NCBI GenBank assembly: GCA_046349155.1
Contig: JAXMCW010000001.1
Span: 1,364,001 to 1,428,000 of the forward strand
Length of the DNA: 64,000 nucleotides
Direction: 5' to 3'
Source of the DNA: Alsobacter sp046349155
GTDB taxonomy: Bacteria; Pseudomonadota; Alphaproteobacteria; Rhizobiales; Beijerinckiaceae
The translations under genes and the position numbers were made by a program. Every line of letters starts with the position of its first letter. The stretch's first letter is position 1. Of the stretch, positions 48,547 through 57,235 are shown one piece after another. A model generated the notes under the pieces. That model made no database searches and was not told the origin of the DNA. It worked only from the letters and a program-made list of their open reading frames with translations.

Positions 48547-50400
48547 CTAGAACTCGTCCCAGCCTCCGGCGGCGGCCTTGGGCCGTCGCGCCGGCACCGG
48601 CTGCGCGGCCTTGGCGCCATGGGCCGCCTTGGCGGGAGCCCTCGGCTTGTCCTGGAAAGCCTTCGCCGCGAGTTCGCGCAGGCGCTCCGGGCTGGCGGGG
48701 GAGAGGGCCTGGCGGCCGGAGCCGGAAGCGCCGGTGCGGAACTGGTTGACCAGGGTCGCAAGCCCCGCGATCTGCTGCGACAGCGCGTGCGCGGACGCCG
48801 AACTCTGCTCGGCGAGCGCGGCGTTCTGCTGCGTCATCTCGTCCATGTGGGCGACGGCCTGGCTCATCTCGTCGATGCCGTTGGCCTGTTCGCCCGTCGC
48901 ATCGGAAATCTCGTTGACGATGTCGGCCACCTTCGCGGAGGCGTCGACGATGCGGCCCAGCGTCTCGCCGGCCTCGCGCACCAGCTTCACGCCGTGGCCG
49001 ATCTCCACGGTCGAGGAACCGATGAGGCCCCCGATGTCCTTGGCGGCCTCGGAAGAGCGCTGGGCGAGGGTGCGGACCTCCGCGGCGACCACGGCGAACC
49101 CCTTGCCGGCGTCGCCGGCCCGCGCGGCCTCGACGGCGGCGTTGAGGGCGAGCAGATTGGTCTGGAAGGCGATCTCCTCGATGACCGAGGTGATCTCCGT
49201 GATCTTGGCGGAGGCCTGCTCGATGCGGGTCATCGCGTCGACCGCGTTGCCGACGATCTTGCCGCCCTCTTGCGCGACCTGGCGCGCCTCGTCGGCGAAG
49301 GCGACGGCGTTGCGGGAGGACTGCGCGCTGGACTTCACGGAGGCAGCGAGTTCTTCCGTCGTGGCCGCGGTTTCCTCCAGCGCGGAGGCCTGCTGCTCGG
49401 TGCGGGTCGCCAGGTTGCTGCTGCCCTGCGTGATTTCGGCGGAGGCCGCCTCGGCCTCGGAGGATGCCGACGACACGGTCTCGACGACCTCGACGAGCGT
49501 GGCGATGAGCGCGTTGACGCCCTCGCTGAGCTGCTTCACCTCGCGGCTCGCATCCTCCTCGGCGTTGACGCGGACGGTGAGGTCCTTGGCCCGCGCCGCG
49601 TTTACCACCGCGGTGATCTGGCGCACGATCTCCTCGATCCGCATCGCCTTCACCTGCTCGGTGACGTCGGTGGCGAACTTCACGACCTTATAGGGCTTGC
49701 CCTCGGCGTCGAGGATCGGGTTGTAGCTCGCCTGGATCCAGACCTCCCGGCCGCCCTTGCCGAGGCGACGGTACTGGGCGGCGTCGAACTGTCCGCTGCG
49801 CAGCTTCTCCCAGAAGGCCTTGTAGGCCGGGGCGTCGCGCTCGCCGGGATCGACGAAGATCGAGTGGTGCTTGCCCTTCACCTCGGCGAGCGAGTAGCCC
49901 ATCGTCTTCAGGAAGTTCTCGTTGGCGTCGATGATCGTGCCGTCGAGGCCGAACTGGATGACGGCCTGCGAGGCGTTGATGGCCTGGATCTGGCCCGTCA
50001 TCTCTGCGAGGCGGTTGGCGCGCTCGGTGACGTCGGACGCGAACTTGATGACCTTGTAGACCTTTCCGGAGTTGTCCAGGACAGGGTTATAGGTGGCTTC
50101 GAGCCAGATCGGCGCGCCGTCCTTGCGGATGCGGCGAAACTGGCCGCGGACGAACTCGCCGCGACGCAGGGTGTCCCAGAAGGCCCTGTACTCGGCGCCG
50201 CGGGCCTCCGCGGGGTCCACGAACAGGCTGTGCGGCTTCTGCGCGATTTCGGCCAGGGTGTAGCCCATCGCCGCGAGGAAGTTGGGATTGGCCGTGATGA
50301 CCGTGCCGTCCGGGGCGAACTCGATCACGGCGAGCGAACGGTCGATCGCCGCCAGGACGTCCTTGTCATGCCGGCCACCGCCGAAGCTGAAACCCAACAT
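48547..50400 (-). CDS. Soluble dual-PAS methyl-accepting chemotaxis protein
   Basis: 617-residue cytoplasmic chemoreceptor. Two PAS/PAC domains (residues about 10-130 and 132-255) are closely related to each other: FAPDGTVITANPNFLAAMGY and FGLDGTIIDANENFLKTMGY. A HAMP-like linker (about 260-310) leads to the signalling domain, whose hairpin tip is IAFQTNLLALNAAVEAARAG. There is no membrane segment. The C-terminus ends GWDEF, fitting the x-W-x-x-F pentapeptide that tethers the CheR methyltransferase and CheB. The start at 50400 has AGGA 8 bases upstream. PAS domains suggest flavin or heme redox sensing. Confidence 0.93.
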   Translation of the reverse strand: MLGFSFGGGRHDKDVLAAIDRSLAVIEFAPDGTVITANPNFLAAMGYTLAEIAQKPHSLFVDPAEARGAEYRAFWDTLRRGEFVRGQFRRIRKDGAPIWLEATYNPVLDNSGKVYKVIKFASDVTERANRLAEMTGQIQAINASQAVIQFGLDGTIIDANENFLKTMGYSLAEVKGKHHSIFVDPGERDAPAYKAFWEKLRSGQFDAAQYRRLGKGGREVWIQASYNPILDAEGKPYKVVKFATDVTEQVKAMRIEEIVRQITAVVNAARAKDLTVRVNAEEDASREVKQLSEGVNALIATLVEVVETVSSASSEAEAASAEITQGSSNLATRTEQQASALEETAATTEELAASVKSSAQSSRNAVAFADEARQVAQEGGKIVGNAVDAMTRIEQASAKITEITSVIEEIAFQTNLLALNAAVEAARAGDAGKGFAVVAAEVRTLAQRSSEAAKDIGGLIGSSTVEIGHGVKLVREAGETLGRIVDASAKVADIVNEISDATGEQANGIDEMSQAVAHMDEMTQQNAALAEQSSASAHALSQQIAGLATLVNQFRTGASGSGRQALSPASPERLRELAAKAFQDKPRAPAKAAHGAKAAQPVPARRPKAAAGGWDEF

Positions 50401-50511
50401 TGAGCAATCCTCAAATCTGCTACCTTTGGGTGTAGACTTGCGCGCTTCCCTTTCGAAAGCGTGACCAGGCGCATTCTTTGCTGATTTCTTGTGCGTAATG
50501 TTTGCCCCAGA

Positions 50512-50528
50512 GGCACCGCTCCGGTGCC
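50512..50528. promoter_or_regulatory. Hairpin in the MCP-glycosyltransferase divergent region
   Basis: A perfect 7-bp stem GGCACCG-CTC-CGGTGCC lies about 110 bases upstream of the receptor and of the glycosyltransferase. A palindrome CTTTCGAAAG lies about 60 bases away, on the receptor side. Either may be an operator; neither matches a site I know. Confidence 0.35.
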
Positions 50529-50621
50529 GGAGGATCCAGGCGTGACCCGGTTCCCCTCGGGCCCGAACATGCAATAACGTGGCGCGGCAGCTTGAGATTG
50601 GCTGTCGCAGGGAAGGAAACG

Positions 50622-51794
50622 GTGTTGCGTGTCCTCATCTCGTCGACCCCCTATGCGGGACATGTGAGGCCGCTGCTGCCTTATGCGCGGGCCCTGCGGC
50701 GAATGGGGCATGACGTGCTGGTTTCGACGCCCGAGCCCGGCCGGGCGGCGGTGATCGAGGCCGGCTTCGCGCATGTCGCTGCCGGCTTTCCGAGCCCCGA
50801 GGCGATGGCGGCGGTGATGGCCCGGATCGACGAGGCCCAGGGTGACGCCGTGCCGGCCGTCATCGCGCGCGACGCCTTCGTCGATGGTCTCGCGCGCCAT
50901 GCCGCGCCGGGGCTCGTGGCGACGATGCGGGAGTGGAATCCCGACATCGTCCTGCGCGACAGCTTCGAGTTCGGCGCCCTCGTCGCGGCCGAGGCCGCCG
51001 GCCTGCCCTGCGCGCGGGTGACGGTCCACTCGACCCGGCACGAGGCCGGCATGAGCCGCCATGTCATCGGCCCGCTCGACGACCTGCGCGAGGCTCACGG
51101 TCTCGCCAGGGACGGCGGCGAGGCCATGCGGCGGGAGAGGACCTTCACGTCTTTTCCGGCGTCGCTCGACGGCTCGGGGGCCGAAGCAGGCTGGCAGGAT
51201 CCCTTTCGCTCGTGGGATCGGCCTTCTCCTCCATCGGCCGGCAAGGCTCGGCCGGGATGGGCGCCGGAGGCGGGGGAGGACTTCGTCTATGTCACCCTCG
51301 GGACGGTCTCCGGCCGTTCCGACAAGGCGCGGGCGGCCTATCGGGCGGCCGTCGAGGCGGTGGGAAGCCTTCCCGTCCGCGCCTTGCTCACGACCGGCCC
51401 GGTCATGGATCCGGAAGCGCTCGGAGCCGTGCCGACCAACGTGACGGTGGAGGCCTTCGTCCCGCAGGACGAGGTGCTGCCCTTCGCCACGACTGTCCTG
51501 TGCCATGGGGGGTCGGGCACCCTGCTGGGCGCGCTCGCCCGCGGCGTCCCGGTGGTGGTCGCACCGCTCTTCGCCGACCAGCCGACCAATGCGCGTTCGG
51601 TCATGGCGGCCGGCGCGGGCCTCGCCGTGCCCGAGATCACCCCCGGGGACCTGCGCAACGCCCTCCAGGCGGTTCTCGATCAGCCGGCCTTCCGGGAGGG
51701 CGCGAGGCGCGTGGCGGCGGAGATCGACGGGCTGGCGACGCCGGACCAGGCGATCGAGGTGCTGCTCGCGCCGCTCGGGAAGACGGGCCGGTGA
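50622..51794 (+). CDS. MGT-type UDP-glycosyltransferase
   Basis: 390-residue GT-B glycosyltransferase of the GT1 family. The N-terminal domain begins LRVLISSTPYAGHVRPLLPY, typical of enzymes that glycosylate small lipophilic acceptors such as macrolides, carotenoids and sterols. The donor-binding motif is DEVLPFATTVLCHGGSGTLLGALARGVPVVV (about residues 285-315). The start is GTG at 50622, with AAGGA upstream. The acceptor is unknown. A 64-residue frame overlaps its stop (GTGA) and may be co-translated. Confidence 0.87.
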   Translation: MLRVLISSTPYAGHVRPLLPYARALRRMGHDVLVSTPEPGRAAVIEAGFAHVAAGFPSPEAMAAVMARIDEAQGDAVPAVIARDAFVDGLARHAAPGLVATMREWNPDIVLRDSFEFGALVAAEAAGLPCARVTVHSTRHEAGMSRHVIGPLDDLREAHGLARDGGEAMRRERTFTSFPASLDGSGAEAGWQDPFRSWDRPSPPSAGKARPGWAPEAGEDFVYVTLGTVSGRSDKARAAYRAAVEAVGSLPVRALLTTGPVMDPEALGAVPTNVTVEAFVPQDEVLPFATTVLCHGGSGTLLGALARGVPVVVAPLFADQPTNARSVMAAGAGLAVPEITPGDLRNALQAVLDQPAFREGARRVAAEIDGLATPDQAIEVLLAPLGKTGR

Positions 51795-51985
51795 CCCTGA
51801 AGACCTCGCTCGACGAGATCGGCCTCGCGCGCCCCGCCGGCGCCCGACTGCTTGCGGAGAAGGGTCTCCGGGCCAAGGGCCGGGACGTGCTCTCAGCCGC
51901 GCTGGACGGCTATCCGGAGCCGGATTGCCGCGCGGGCCTGGACGCCGCGCGGCTCGCCTGCGACGTCCGGCCGGCTTCGCCGTGA
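51791..51985 (+). CDS. Possible small protein coupled to the glycosyltransferase
   Basis: 64-residue frame starting GTG at 51791, overlapping the glycosyltransferase stop by 4 bases. It reads TLKTSLDEIGLARPAGARLL and then KGRDVLSAALDGYPEPDCRA, plausibly two helices, with no motif I recognise. The position and overlap favour a real gene, but high G+C gives many chance frames, so this remains uncertain. Confidence 0.35.
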   Translation: MTLKTSLDEIGLARPAGARLLAEKGLRAKGRDVLSAALDGYPEPDCRAGLDAARLACDVRPASP

Positions 51986-51989
51986 GGCC

Positions 51990-52700
51990 TCAGGCCGGCA
52001 GCACGACTACCTTCGTCTTGACCGGGGTCTTGTTGTAGAGGTCCAGCATGTCCTGCGTCAGGAGGCCCGTGCAGCCGCTGGTGATGCCGTTGCCGATCGT
52101 CTCGGGGTCGCTGGTGCTGTAGATCGTGTAGAGCGTGTAGACGCCGTTCTGGTAGAGATAGAGCGTCCGAGCGCCCAGCGGGTTGTCGAGCCCGGGGGGC
52201 ATGCCGCCGGCATATTTGGCCGCCTCGGGCTGGCGCTTGATCATCTCCTTCGGAGGCGTCCAGACAGGCCACTCGGCCTTGCGGCCGATATAGGCGTCCC
52301 CGCTCCACTTGAAGCCGTCGCGGCCGACATTGGCGCCGTAGCGCGTCGCGTTTCCGTCGCCCTCGATCCGGTAGACGTAGTAGTTGCCGGGATCGACGAT
52401 GATGGTGCCGGGCTTCTCGTCGCTGTCGTACTTGACCGTCCGGCGCCAGTACTTCGGATCGACCTTGGAGATGTCGACCGCCGGCACGGGGAACTTCTCT
52501 TCCGGCAGGGGCCCGTACATGAGCGCCGCTTCGCTGCGGCTCATGCCGTCCTGCGTGACGCAGCCGGCGAGCCCCATCGCCCCCAGGCTGGCCGCCGAGC
52601 CGAACAGGAAGGAGCGCCGGTCGAGACGTCCCGACTGCCGCTCAACAGGAGTGATCTCGCCCTTCCGGCCGGCGCTGGCCATCGCTTCATCCGTCATCAT
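51990..52700 (-). CDS. L,D-transpeptidase-like (YkuD family) lipoprotein lacking the usual His and Arg
   Basis: 236 residues. The N-terminus carries both a twin-arginine-like RRSFLFGSAASLGAMGLAGC segment and a lipobox (LAGC) with the lipidated Cys. The YkuD domain follows, with VDPGNYYVYRIEGDGNATRY and LYLYQNGVYTLYTIYST. In usual enzymes the active site reads HGT...SxGCIR; here it reads YST...SGCTGL, so the nucleophile Cys is kept but the motif His is Tyr and the Arg is Gly. The end LYNKTPVKTKVVVLP is normal. It may act differently or only bind peptidoglycan. Confidence 0.85.
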   Translation of the reverse strand: MMTDEAMASAGRKGEITPVERQSGRLDRRSFLFGSAASLGAMGLAGCVTQDGMSRSEAALMYGPLPEEKFPVPAVDISKVDPKYWRRTVKYDSDEKPGTIIVDPGNYYVYRIEGDGNATRYGANVGRDGFKWSGDAYIGRKAEWPVWTPPKEMIKRQPEAAKYAGGMPPGLDNPLGARTLYLYQNGVYTLYTIYSTSDPETIGNGITSGCTGLLTQDMLDLYNKTPVKTKVVVLPA

Positions 52701-52730
52701 GATCGTGGACTATCCCAGTCTTGCTGCATG

Positions 52731-52747
52731 GCCGGACATGGTCCGGC
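52731..52747. promoter_or_regulatory. Inverted repeat upstream of the L,D-transpeptidase-like gene
   Basis: GCCGGAC-ATG-GTCCGGC, a perfect 7-bp dyad 30 bases before the start of the lipoprotein gene. It could be an operator or a 5' leader hairpin. Confidence 0.3.
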
Positions 52748-52895
52748 ATGAACCCGCTGCACATGTTCGTCTGCGGCAGACATAGCCGCCGCGAGGTTTG
52801 GTTGACAAGCTTGTGCCGAACAGCCTTTCGAGAGTGTGAACGGCGCGGGAGCCGCCACCCCGCCTGCCGGGCCCCGGGAGCGGCCTCCGCAAGGG

Positions 52896-53915
52896 TCAGG
52901 CATGGCGCTGGCGCGCAAGCGCCGCTCCCCGTCCCAGCGCCTCGAGCTTCCGCATGGCGATCTCGCGGTCCATGGGCGCCAGGCCGCAATTCGTGCAGGG
53001 ATAGAGCCGGTCCTTCGGGACGTACTTCAACGCGAGCTCAATCGTCTCGGCGACCTGCTCGGGCGTCTCCACCACGTCGGACGCGACGTCGATGACACCG
53101 ACCAGCACGTCCTTGCCCCCCAGCAACGCCATCAGGTGCGGCGGTACCCGCGAGTTGACGCATTCGAGCGAGACCTGGTTGATCCGGCTGCGCGCGAGGG
53201 CCGGGAAGAAGGCCTCGTATTCGCGCCACTCGTCGCCCAGGCCTCGCTTCCAGTCGATGTTCGCCTTGATGCCGTAGCCGTAGCAGATATGCACGGCCGT
53301 CGTGCACGACAGGCCGTCGATGGCGCGGTGGAGACCCTCGATCCCCCACTCGGCCGCCTCCCGGGTGAAGGCGTTGAAGGCGGGTTCGTCGAACTGGATG
53401 ACATCCACGCCCTCCGCCTCCAGAGCCCTGGCCTCCTCGTTGAGGAGGTCGGCGAAGGCCATCGCCATCTTGACGCGGTCTCCGTAATAAGCGTCGGCGA
53501 TCGTGTCGATGATCGTCATGGGACCCGGCAGGGTGAACTTGAGCTTTCGCGTGGTGTGGGCGCGGGCGAGGCGGGCCTCCTCGCCATGGGCCCGGCCCTT
53601 CATGCGCAGCCTGTCCACCACTTTGGGCACCATCGCATCGTATCGGTTGTTGCGGATGCCCATCTTGACCTTGTGCTCGAAGTCGATCCCCTCGACGAAT
53701 TCGAGGAACCCGTGCACGAAATGCTGCCGGGACTGCTCGCCGTCGGTGACGATGTCGATGCCGGCGTCCTCCTGCACCTTGAGCCAGAAAAGCGTGGCGT
53801 CGCGCTTGGCGATGTCGAGCGCATCTCCGGACACCCGCCATTGCGGCCAGAGCTTGTTCGTCTCGGATAGCCAGAACGGCTTGGGCAGGCTTCCCGCGAT
53901 CGTGGTCTCGAACAT
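52896..53915 (-). CDS. Core-MetE-type cobalamin-independent methionine synthase family protein
   Basis: 339 residues, matching only the C-terminal catalytic domain of MetE (about 750 residues), so it belongs to the short core-MetE group. Zinc ligands are present: HICYGYG (His-x-Cys), SLECVNSR (Glu) and YPCTNCGLAPM (Cys). DIVTDGEQSRQHF and FDEPAFNAF are further MetE motifs. Short members transfer a methyl group to homocysteine from folates, corrinoid proteins or other donors; the donor here is unknown. It is divergent from a cNMP-binding protein gene. Confidence 0.85.
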   Translation of the reverse strand: MFETTIAGSLPKPFWLSETNKLWPQWRVSGDALDIAKRDATLFWLKVQEDAGIDIVTDGEQSRQHFVHGFLEFVEGIDFEHKVKMGIRNNRYDAMVPKVVDRLRMKGRAHGEEARLARAHTTRKLKFTLPGPMTIIDTIADAYYGDRVKMAMAFADLLNEEARALEAEGVDVIQFDEPAFNAFTREAAEWGIEGLHRAIDGLSCTTAVHICYGYGIKANIDWKRGLGDEWREYEAFFPALARSRINQVSLECVNSRVPPHLMALLGGKDVLVGVIDVASDVVETPEQVAETIELALKYVPKDRLYPCTNCGLAPMDREIAMRKLEALGRGAALARQRHA

Positions 53916-54073
53916 GGGCGATGCTCCCTGGACATCCCGTGCCGATCCGTCCCCGCGGATCGTCCAAGACGCTTAGAGCAACATGGCCCGTCACGCCATC
54001 AGGCCTGCACGCCGCCCGTGCGGGCGAGCGGCAGCGGCTTTGCTCGCCGGGACGGCTGGAGTACGATGGCCGG

Positions 54074-54553
54074 ATGGCGGCCCCCTTGCCTGACCTGAAG
54101 GCGTTCCTGCTCGACACGCCCTTCTTCGGCGGCCTGTCCAGCGCGAGCCTCGACGTCCTCGTCTCGATGCTGGTCGAGCGCCGCTTCGAGGCCCACGACG
54201 TCGTCTTCGCGGAGGGCGAGCCCGGCCGCTCCATGTTCATCGTCCAGTCGGGATCGCTGACCGTGAGCAGGACGATCGAGGCGGGGCGTTCCATGCGCCT
54301 GGCGGGCCTGGAGCCTGGCGATTTCTTCGGCGAGATGACGCTGATCGCCATGCAGAACCGCTCCGCGACGGTGACCGCGGACACGGCGGTGCATCTCTAC
54401 GAACTGTCGGCGCGGAACCTCTACGCCTTCTACAAGGCCGACGTGCAGGCCTATGTCATGGTCCTGCAGAACATCAACCGAGAGTTGTGTCGACGCCTCT
54501 GCCGCGCGGACAATCGCATCGCGGCGTTCCAGGTCGCCTCATCGGACCGCTGA
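54074..54553 (+). CDS. Cyclic nucleotide-binding domain protein
   Basis: 159 residues, essentially one CRP-like cyclic nucleotide-binding domain: VVFAEGEPGRSMFIVQSGSL, LEPGDFFGEMTLI (phosphate-binding cassette with Gly-Glu) and RSATVTADTAVHLYELSA. The Arg typical of cAMP binding sits in MQNRSATV. No DNA-binding helix-turn-helix follows, so it is not a CRP-type activator; it may instead regulate a partner protein. The start at 54074 is chosen because homology begins there; the frame is open upstream. Confidence 0.82.
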   Translation: MAAPLPDLKAFLLDTPFFGGLSSASLDVLVSMLVERRFEAHDVVFAEGEPGRSMFIVQSGSLTVSRTIEAGRSMRLAGLEPGDFFGEMTLIAMQNRSATVTADTAVHLYELSARNLYAFYKADVQAYVMVLQNINRELCRRLCRADNRIAAFQVASSDR

Positions 54554-54637
54554 GGCCCGCCCCGCTTGCCTTCGGTGCGTCGAGGGCCTTCTCTGGGGCC
54601 TGGCGCGCGTCGGACGCCGAAGGCCCCGGAGGACCAG

Positions 54638-55480
54638 ATGGACGAGGTGGATCTTGGCGCAGTCGGCTTCTACAGCCGTCATCCCATCTCGTCCGCCATG
54701 ATCCTGCACAAGGTGCGCGCAGAGAGGGGATCGCTGGAGGGCCTCTGCCCGCCCGACCTCTTTCCCTACGACCAGGATCACTATGGCGCCCTCGACGCGA
54801 ATGACGTTCTGGCGGCCGCGGCGGGGATCGCAAGAGGCTCGCGCGTCGCGGACTTTTGCGCAGGACTTGGGGGACCCGCCCGCTACCTGGCCTTCAGGTA
54901 TGGCGCCGACGTCACGGGGGTCGACCTGACACCGGCGCGCGTCGCGGGGGCCGCGGAACTGACGGCCCTGGTGGGCCTGGCCGATCACGTCCGGGTCGTG
55001 GAGGGCGACGTGACGAGAGCCCCGCTCCCCGACGGTGGGTTCGACGCCGTGATCAGCCAGGAGGCCTTCCTGCACGTTCCCGACAAGGCGCAGGCGATCC
55101 GCGAAGCCTTCCGCGTGCTGCGTCCGGGCGGGCGCCTTGCGTTCACGGACTGGGTCGCCCACCAGCCCTTGAACGCCGAAGACGCCGAGCTGTTCTGGCA
55201 GGGCCAGGCGGTGCGCAACCTCCAGTCCATCGGATCCTATCGGGACCTCATCACGCAAGCCGGGTTCGCGCTCGAGGGCGCGGCCGACCTGACGGCCGCA
55301 TGGGCCGAGATCCTGCGCAAGCGGCTGGAGATGTATCGCCGGCTGCGGGACGAGACGCGGGCGGCCGGCGCGCCGTCCGGCCACGACGCCTTCTATCGCT
55401 CCTATGTCCGCCTGGTCGACCTCGTGGGGGCCGGCGGCCTCGGAGGCGCGCGCTTCGCGGCCCGGAAGCCGGCAGCCTGA
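54638..55480 (+). CDS. SAM-dependent methyltransferase (class I)
   Basis: 280 residues. The SAM-binding motif is VADFCAGLGGPARYLAFRYG (about residue 69), followed by VTGVDLTPARV, VEGDVTRAPLPDGGFDAVIS and HVPDKAQAIREAFRVLRPGG. The Gly-rich core and the downstream region resemble enzymes that methylate small amines (sarcosine/dimethylglycine-type) or arsenicals, but the acceptor is unknown. GGAGG lies 5 bases before the start. It follows the cNMP-binding gene by 84 bases on the same strand. Confidence 0.85.
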   Translation: MDEVDLGAVGFYSRHPISSAMILHKVRAERGSLEGLCPPDLFPYDQDHYGALDANDVLAAAAGIARGSRVADFCAGLGGPARYLAFRYGADVTGVDLTPARVAGAAELTALVGLADHVRVVEGDVTRAPLPDGGFDAVISQEAFLHVPDKAQAIREAFRVLRPGGRLAFTDWVAHQPLNAEDAELFWQGQAVRNLQSIGSYRDLITQAGFALEGAADLTAAWAEILRKRLEMYRRLRDETRAAGAPSGHDAFYRSYVRLVDLVGAGGLGGARFAARKPAA

Positions 55481-55505
55481 CCGAGACGGGGGAGGGCGGC
55501 GGTGG

Positions 55506-55730
55506 GAACAGGATGACCTTGGGCCGCAAGGCCAGCGACCGCGCGACGGCCACCCGCTGCTGCTGCCCGCCCGAGAGTTCCGAGCGCGTCTTGAGGGCGT
55601 GACCGGAGAGGTAGACGGTCCGCAGCGCGGTCTCTGCGCGCGCCGCCGCCTCTTGCTTGCGCCGCTTGAGCACCCGCCTCGGGCCGATCGACACGTTCTC
55701 CAGGCTGGAGAAATGCGGAAACAGGTTTCG
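55506..55730 (-). pseudogene. Remnant of an amino acid ABC transporter ATPase (GlnQ type)
   Basis: About 75 codons encode NLFPHFSSLENVSIGPRRVL, then SELSGGQQQRVAVARSLALR and KVILF, the middle of a GlnQ-type polar amino acid ATPase. The Walker A loop and everything before it are missing, and the frame loses homology straight after the start of Walker B, where DEPTSALD should follow. No permease or binding protein gene is next to it. It is a decayed fragment between the methyltransferase and the MFS gene. Confidence 0.8.
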
Positions 55731-55786
55731 CGACGGCCGGCCGGTCAGGACGGACCGATGCGCGACCGGCGAACGGTTCACCGGGC

Positions 55787-57235
55787 TCAAGGGCCATCGG
55801 CGACCTTGGCGGCGACACGCAGTCGCGACGCGACGGCGGCGACCGCGGCGCAGAGCGCGAGGAGCAGCATCACGTCCGCGGCGGCGTCGAGCACGAGAAG
55901 TCCCGGCACCGCGTCACTTCGCTGCACGGCACCGTCTGCCGAGGCGAGGCGCCACGACAGCACCGCCGAGGCCGCCGAGACCCCACTCGCCGTCCCCATG
56001 GCGCGGATCAGGTTGAGGAGCCCGCCCGCCTGGCTGGCATGATCGGGCGGAGCGGCGGCCAGCGTGGCGCTGTTGTTGGGGGCGATGAAGAGGCCGAGGC
56101 CTGCCCCCACGACGGCGAGGGCGGCGAGAACCATCGGCTCGCTCCCGGGGCCCAGTGGCAGGATACGGGACAGCGCCACGAGCGCCGCCACCGTGACCCC
56201 CGCCCCTGCGAGCAGAAGCGTCCGGGAGCCCTTCTCGGCCAACCGTCCGGCCACAGGAGCGACGATTCCCAGCGCGACCGGGACCGCGGCGAGCCGCAGG
56301 CCGGCTGCAAGCGGCCCAAGGTCGTAGCCCCGCACGAGGGCGAAGGACATGGCGAAGAACAGGCCGTAGAGGATCCCGTAGGACAGGAAGACCCCGATGA
56401 CGCCGCCCGAAAAGGCGGGGGAGCGGAAAACGCGCAGGTCCAGCAAGGGATCATCGGTGCGATTCTCGCGCCGAACGAAGAAGACGAGCAGGACGCAGAC
56501 GGCAGCGGCGCAGCCCAGGGCCAGGGGCGAAAGAGGCCCCCATTCCTTCAGCTTCGTGATCCCGAGCTGCAGCAAGGCGAGCGCCGGAACGAGCGCCAGT
56601 GCGCCCGGCCAGTCCAGGGATGGACGGGCACCGGTGCGCTTGGAGGACGGCACGACGACGAGCCCGAGCAAGGTGGCGCAGATCGCCACCGGGACGGTCA
56701 TCCAGAACATCCAGTGCCAGGAGAGCCGTTCCAGCAAGATGCCTCCGAGGACCGGCCCGGAGCTGATGCCGACCGCCTGCGCAGCGGCGAAGAGCCCCAT
56801 GGCCCGGCCCCGGCGTTCGGGTCCGAAGGCTGCCACGAGGATGACCAGGCTGTTTGCGCCCAGCAGCGCGCCGCTCGCGCCCTGCAGCGCCCGCAGGGCG
56901 ATCAGCTCCGCCAAACTGTCGGCGAAGCCGCACAGCGCAGAGAAGAACCCGAACAGGCCAAAGCCTGCGAGGTACATGGCCTTCCGCCAGCCCAACTCCG
57001 CGAGTTTCGAGAAGACCGGCAAGGCGGCGGCGAAGGCCACGCTATAGGCAATGGCGACCCATCCCACATTGTGCGGCCGGGCGTCGAAGATCTTCTCGAG
57101 CGCGGGCAGGCCGAGCTGGACGATGCTGGCGTCGACGGACCCCGCGAAAAACCCGAGGCAGGTTGTCACGATCGTGAGGCGCGACTGCACGGACAGGGGC
57201 GGCAGCGGCGCTGCAGGGGGAGAGGTGTTCGACAA
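55787..57235 (-). CDS. MFS transporter, DHA2 (14-helix) drug-exporter type
   Basis: About 482 residues with 14 predicted helices. The N-terminal helix contains FFAGSVDASIVQLGLPAL, with the motif VDxxIVxxALP of DHA2 exporters; motif A is KLAELGWRKAMYLAGFG, and motif C is GISSGPVLGGILL. It probably exports drugs or metabolites in exchange for protons. The start is uncertain: there is no ATG near the homology start, and TTG at 57235 or GTG at 57190 are the candidates. The frame runs open to 57457 but without conservation. Confidence 0.83.
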   Translation of the reverse strand: MSNTSPPAAPLPPLSVQSRLTIVTTCLGFFAGSVDASIVQLGLPALEKIFDARPHNVGWVAIAYSVAFAAALPVFSKLAELGWRKAMYLAGFGLFGFFSALCGFADSLAELIALRALQGASGALLGANSLVILVAAFGPERRGRAMGLFAAAQAVGISSGPVLGGILLERLSWHWMFWMTVPVAICATLLGLVVVPSSKRTGARPSLDWPGALALVPALALLQLGITKLKEWGPLSPLALGCAAAVCVLLVFFVRRENRTDDPLLDLRVFRSPAFSGGVIGVFLSYGILYGLFFAMSFALVRGYDLGPLAAGLRLAAVPVALGIVAPVAGRLAEKGSRTLLLAGAGVTVAALVALSRILPLGPGSEPMVLAALAVVGAGLGLFIAPNNSATLAAAPPDHASQAGGLLNLIRAMGTASGVSAASAVLSWRLASADGAVQRSDAVPGLLVLDAAADVMLLLALCAAVAAVASRLRVAAKVADGP

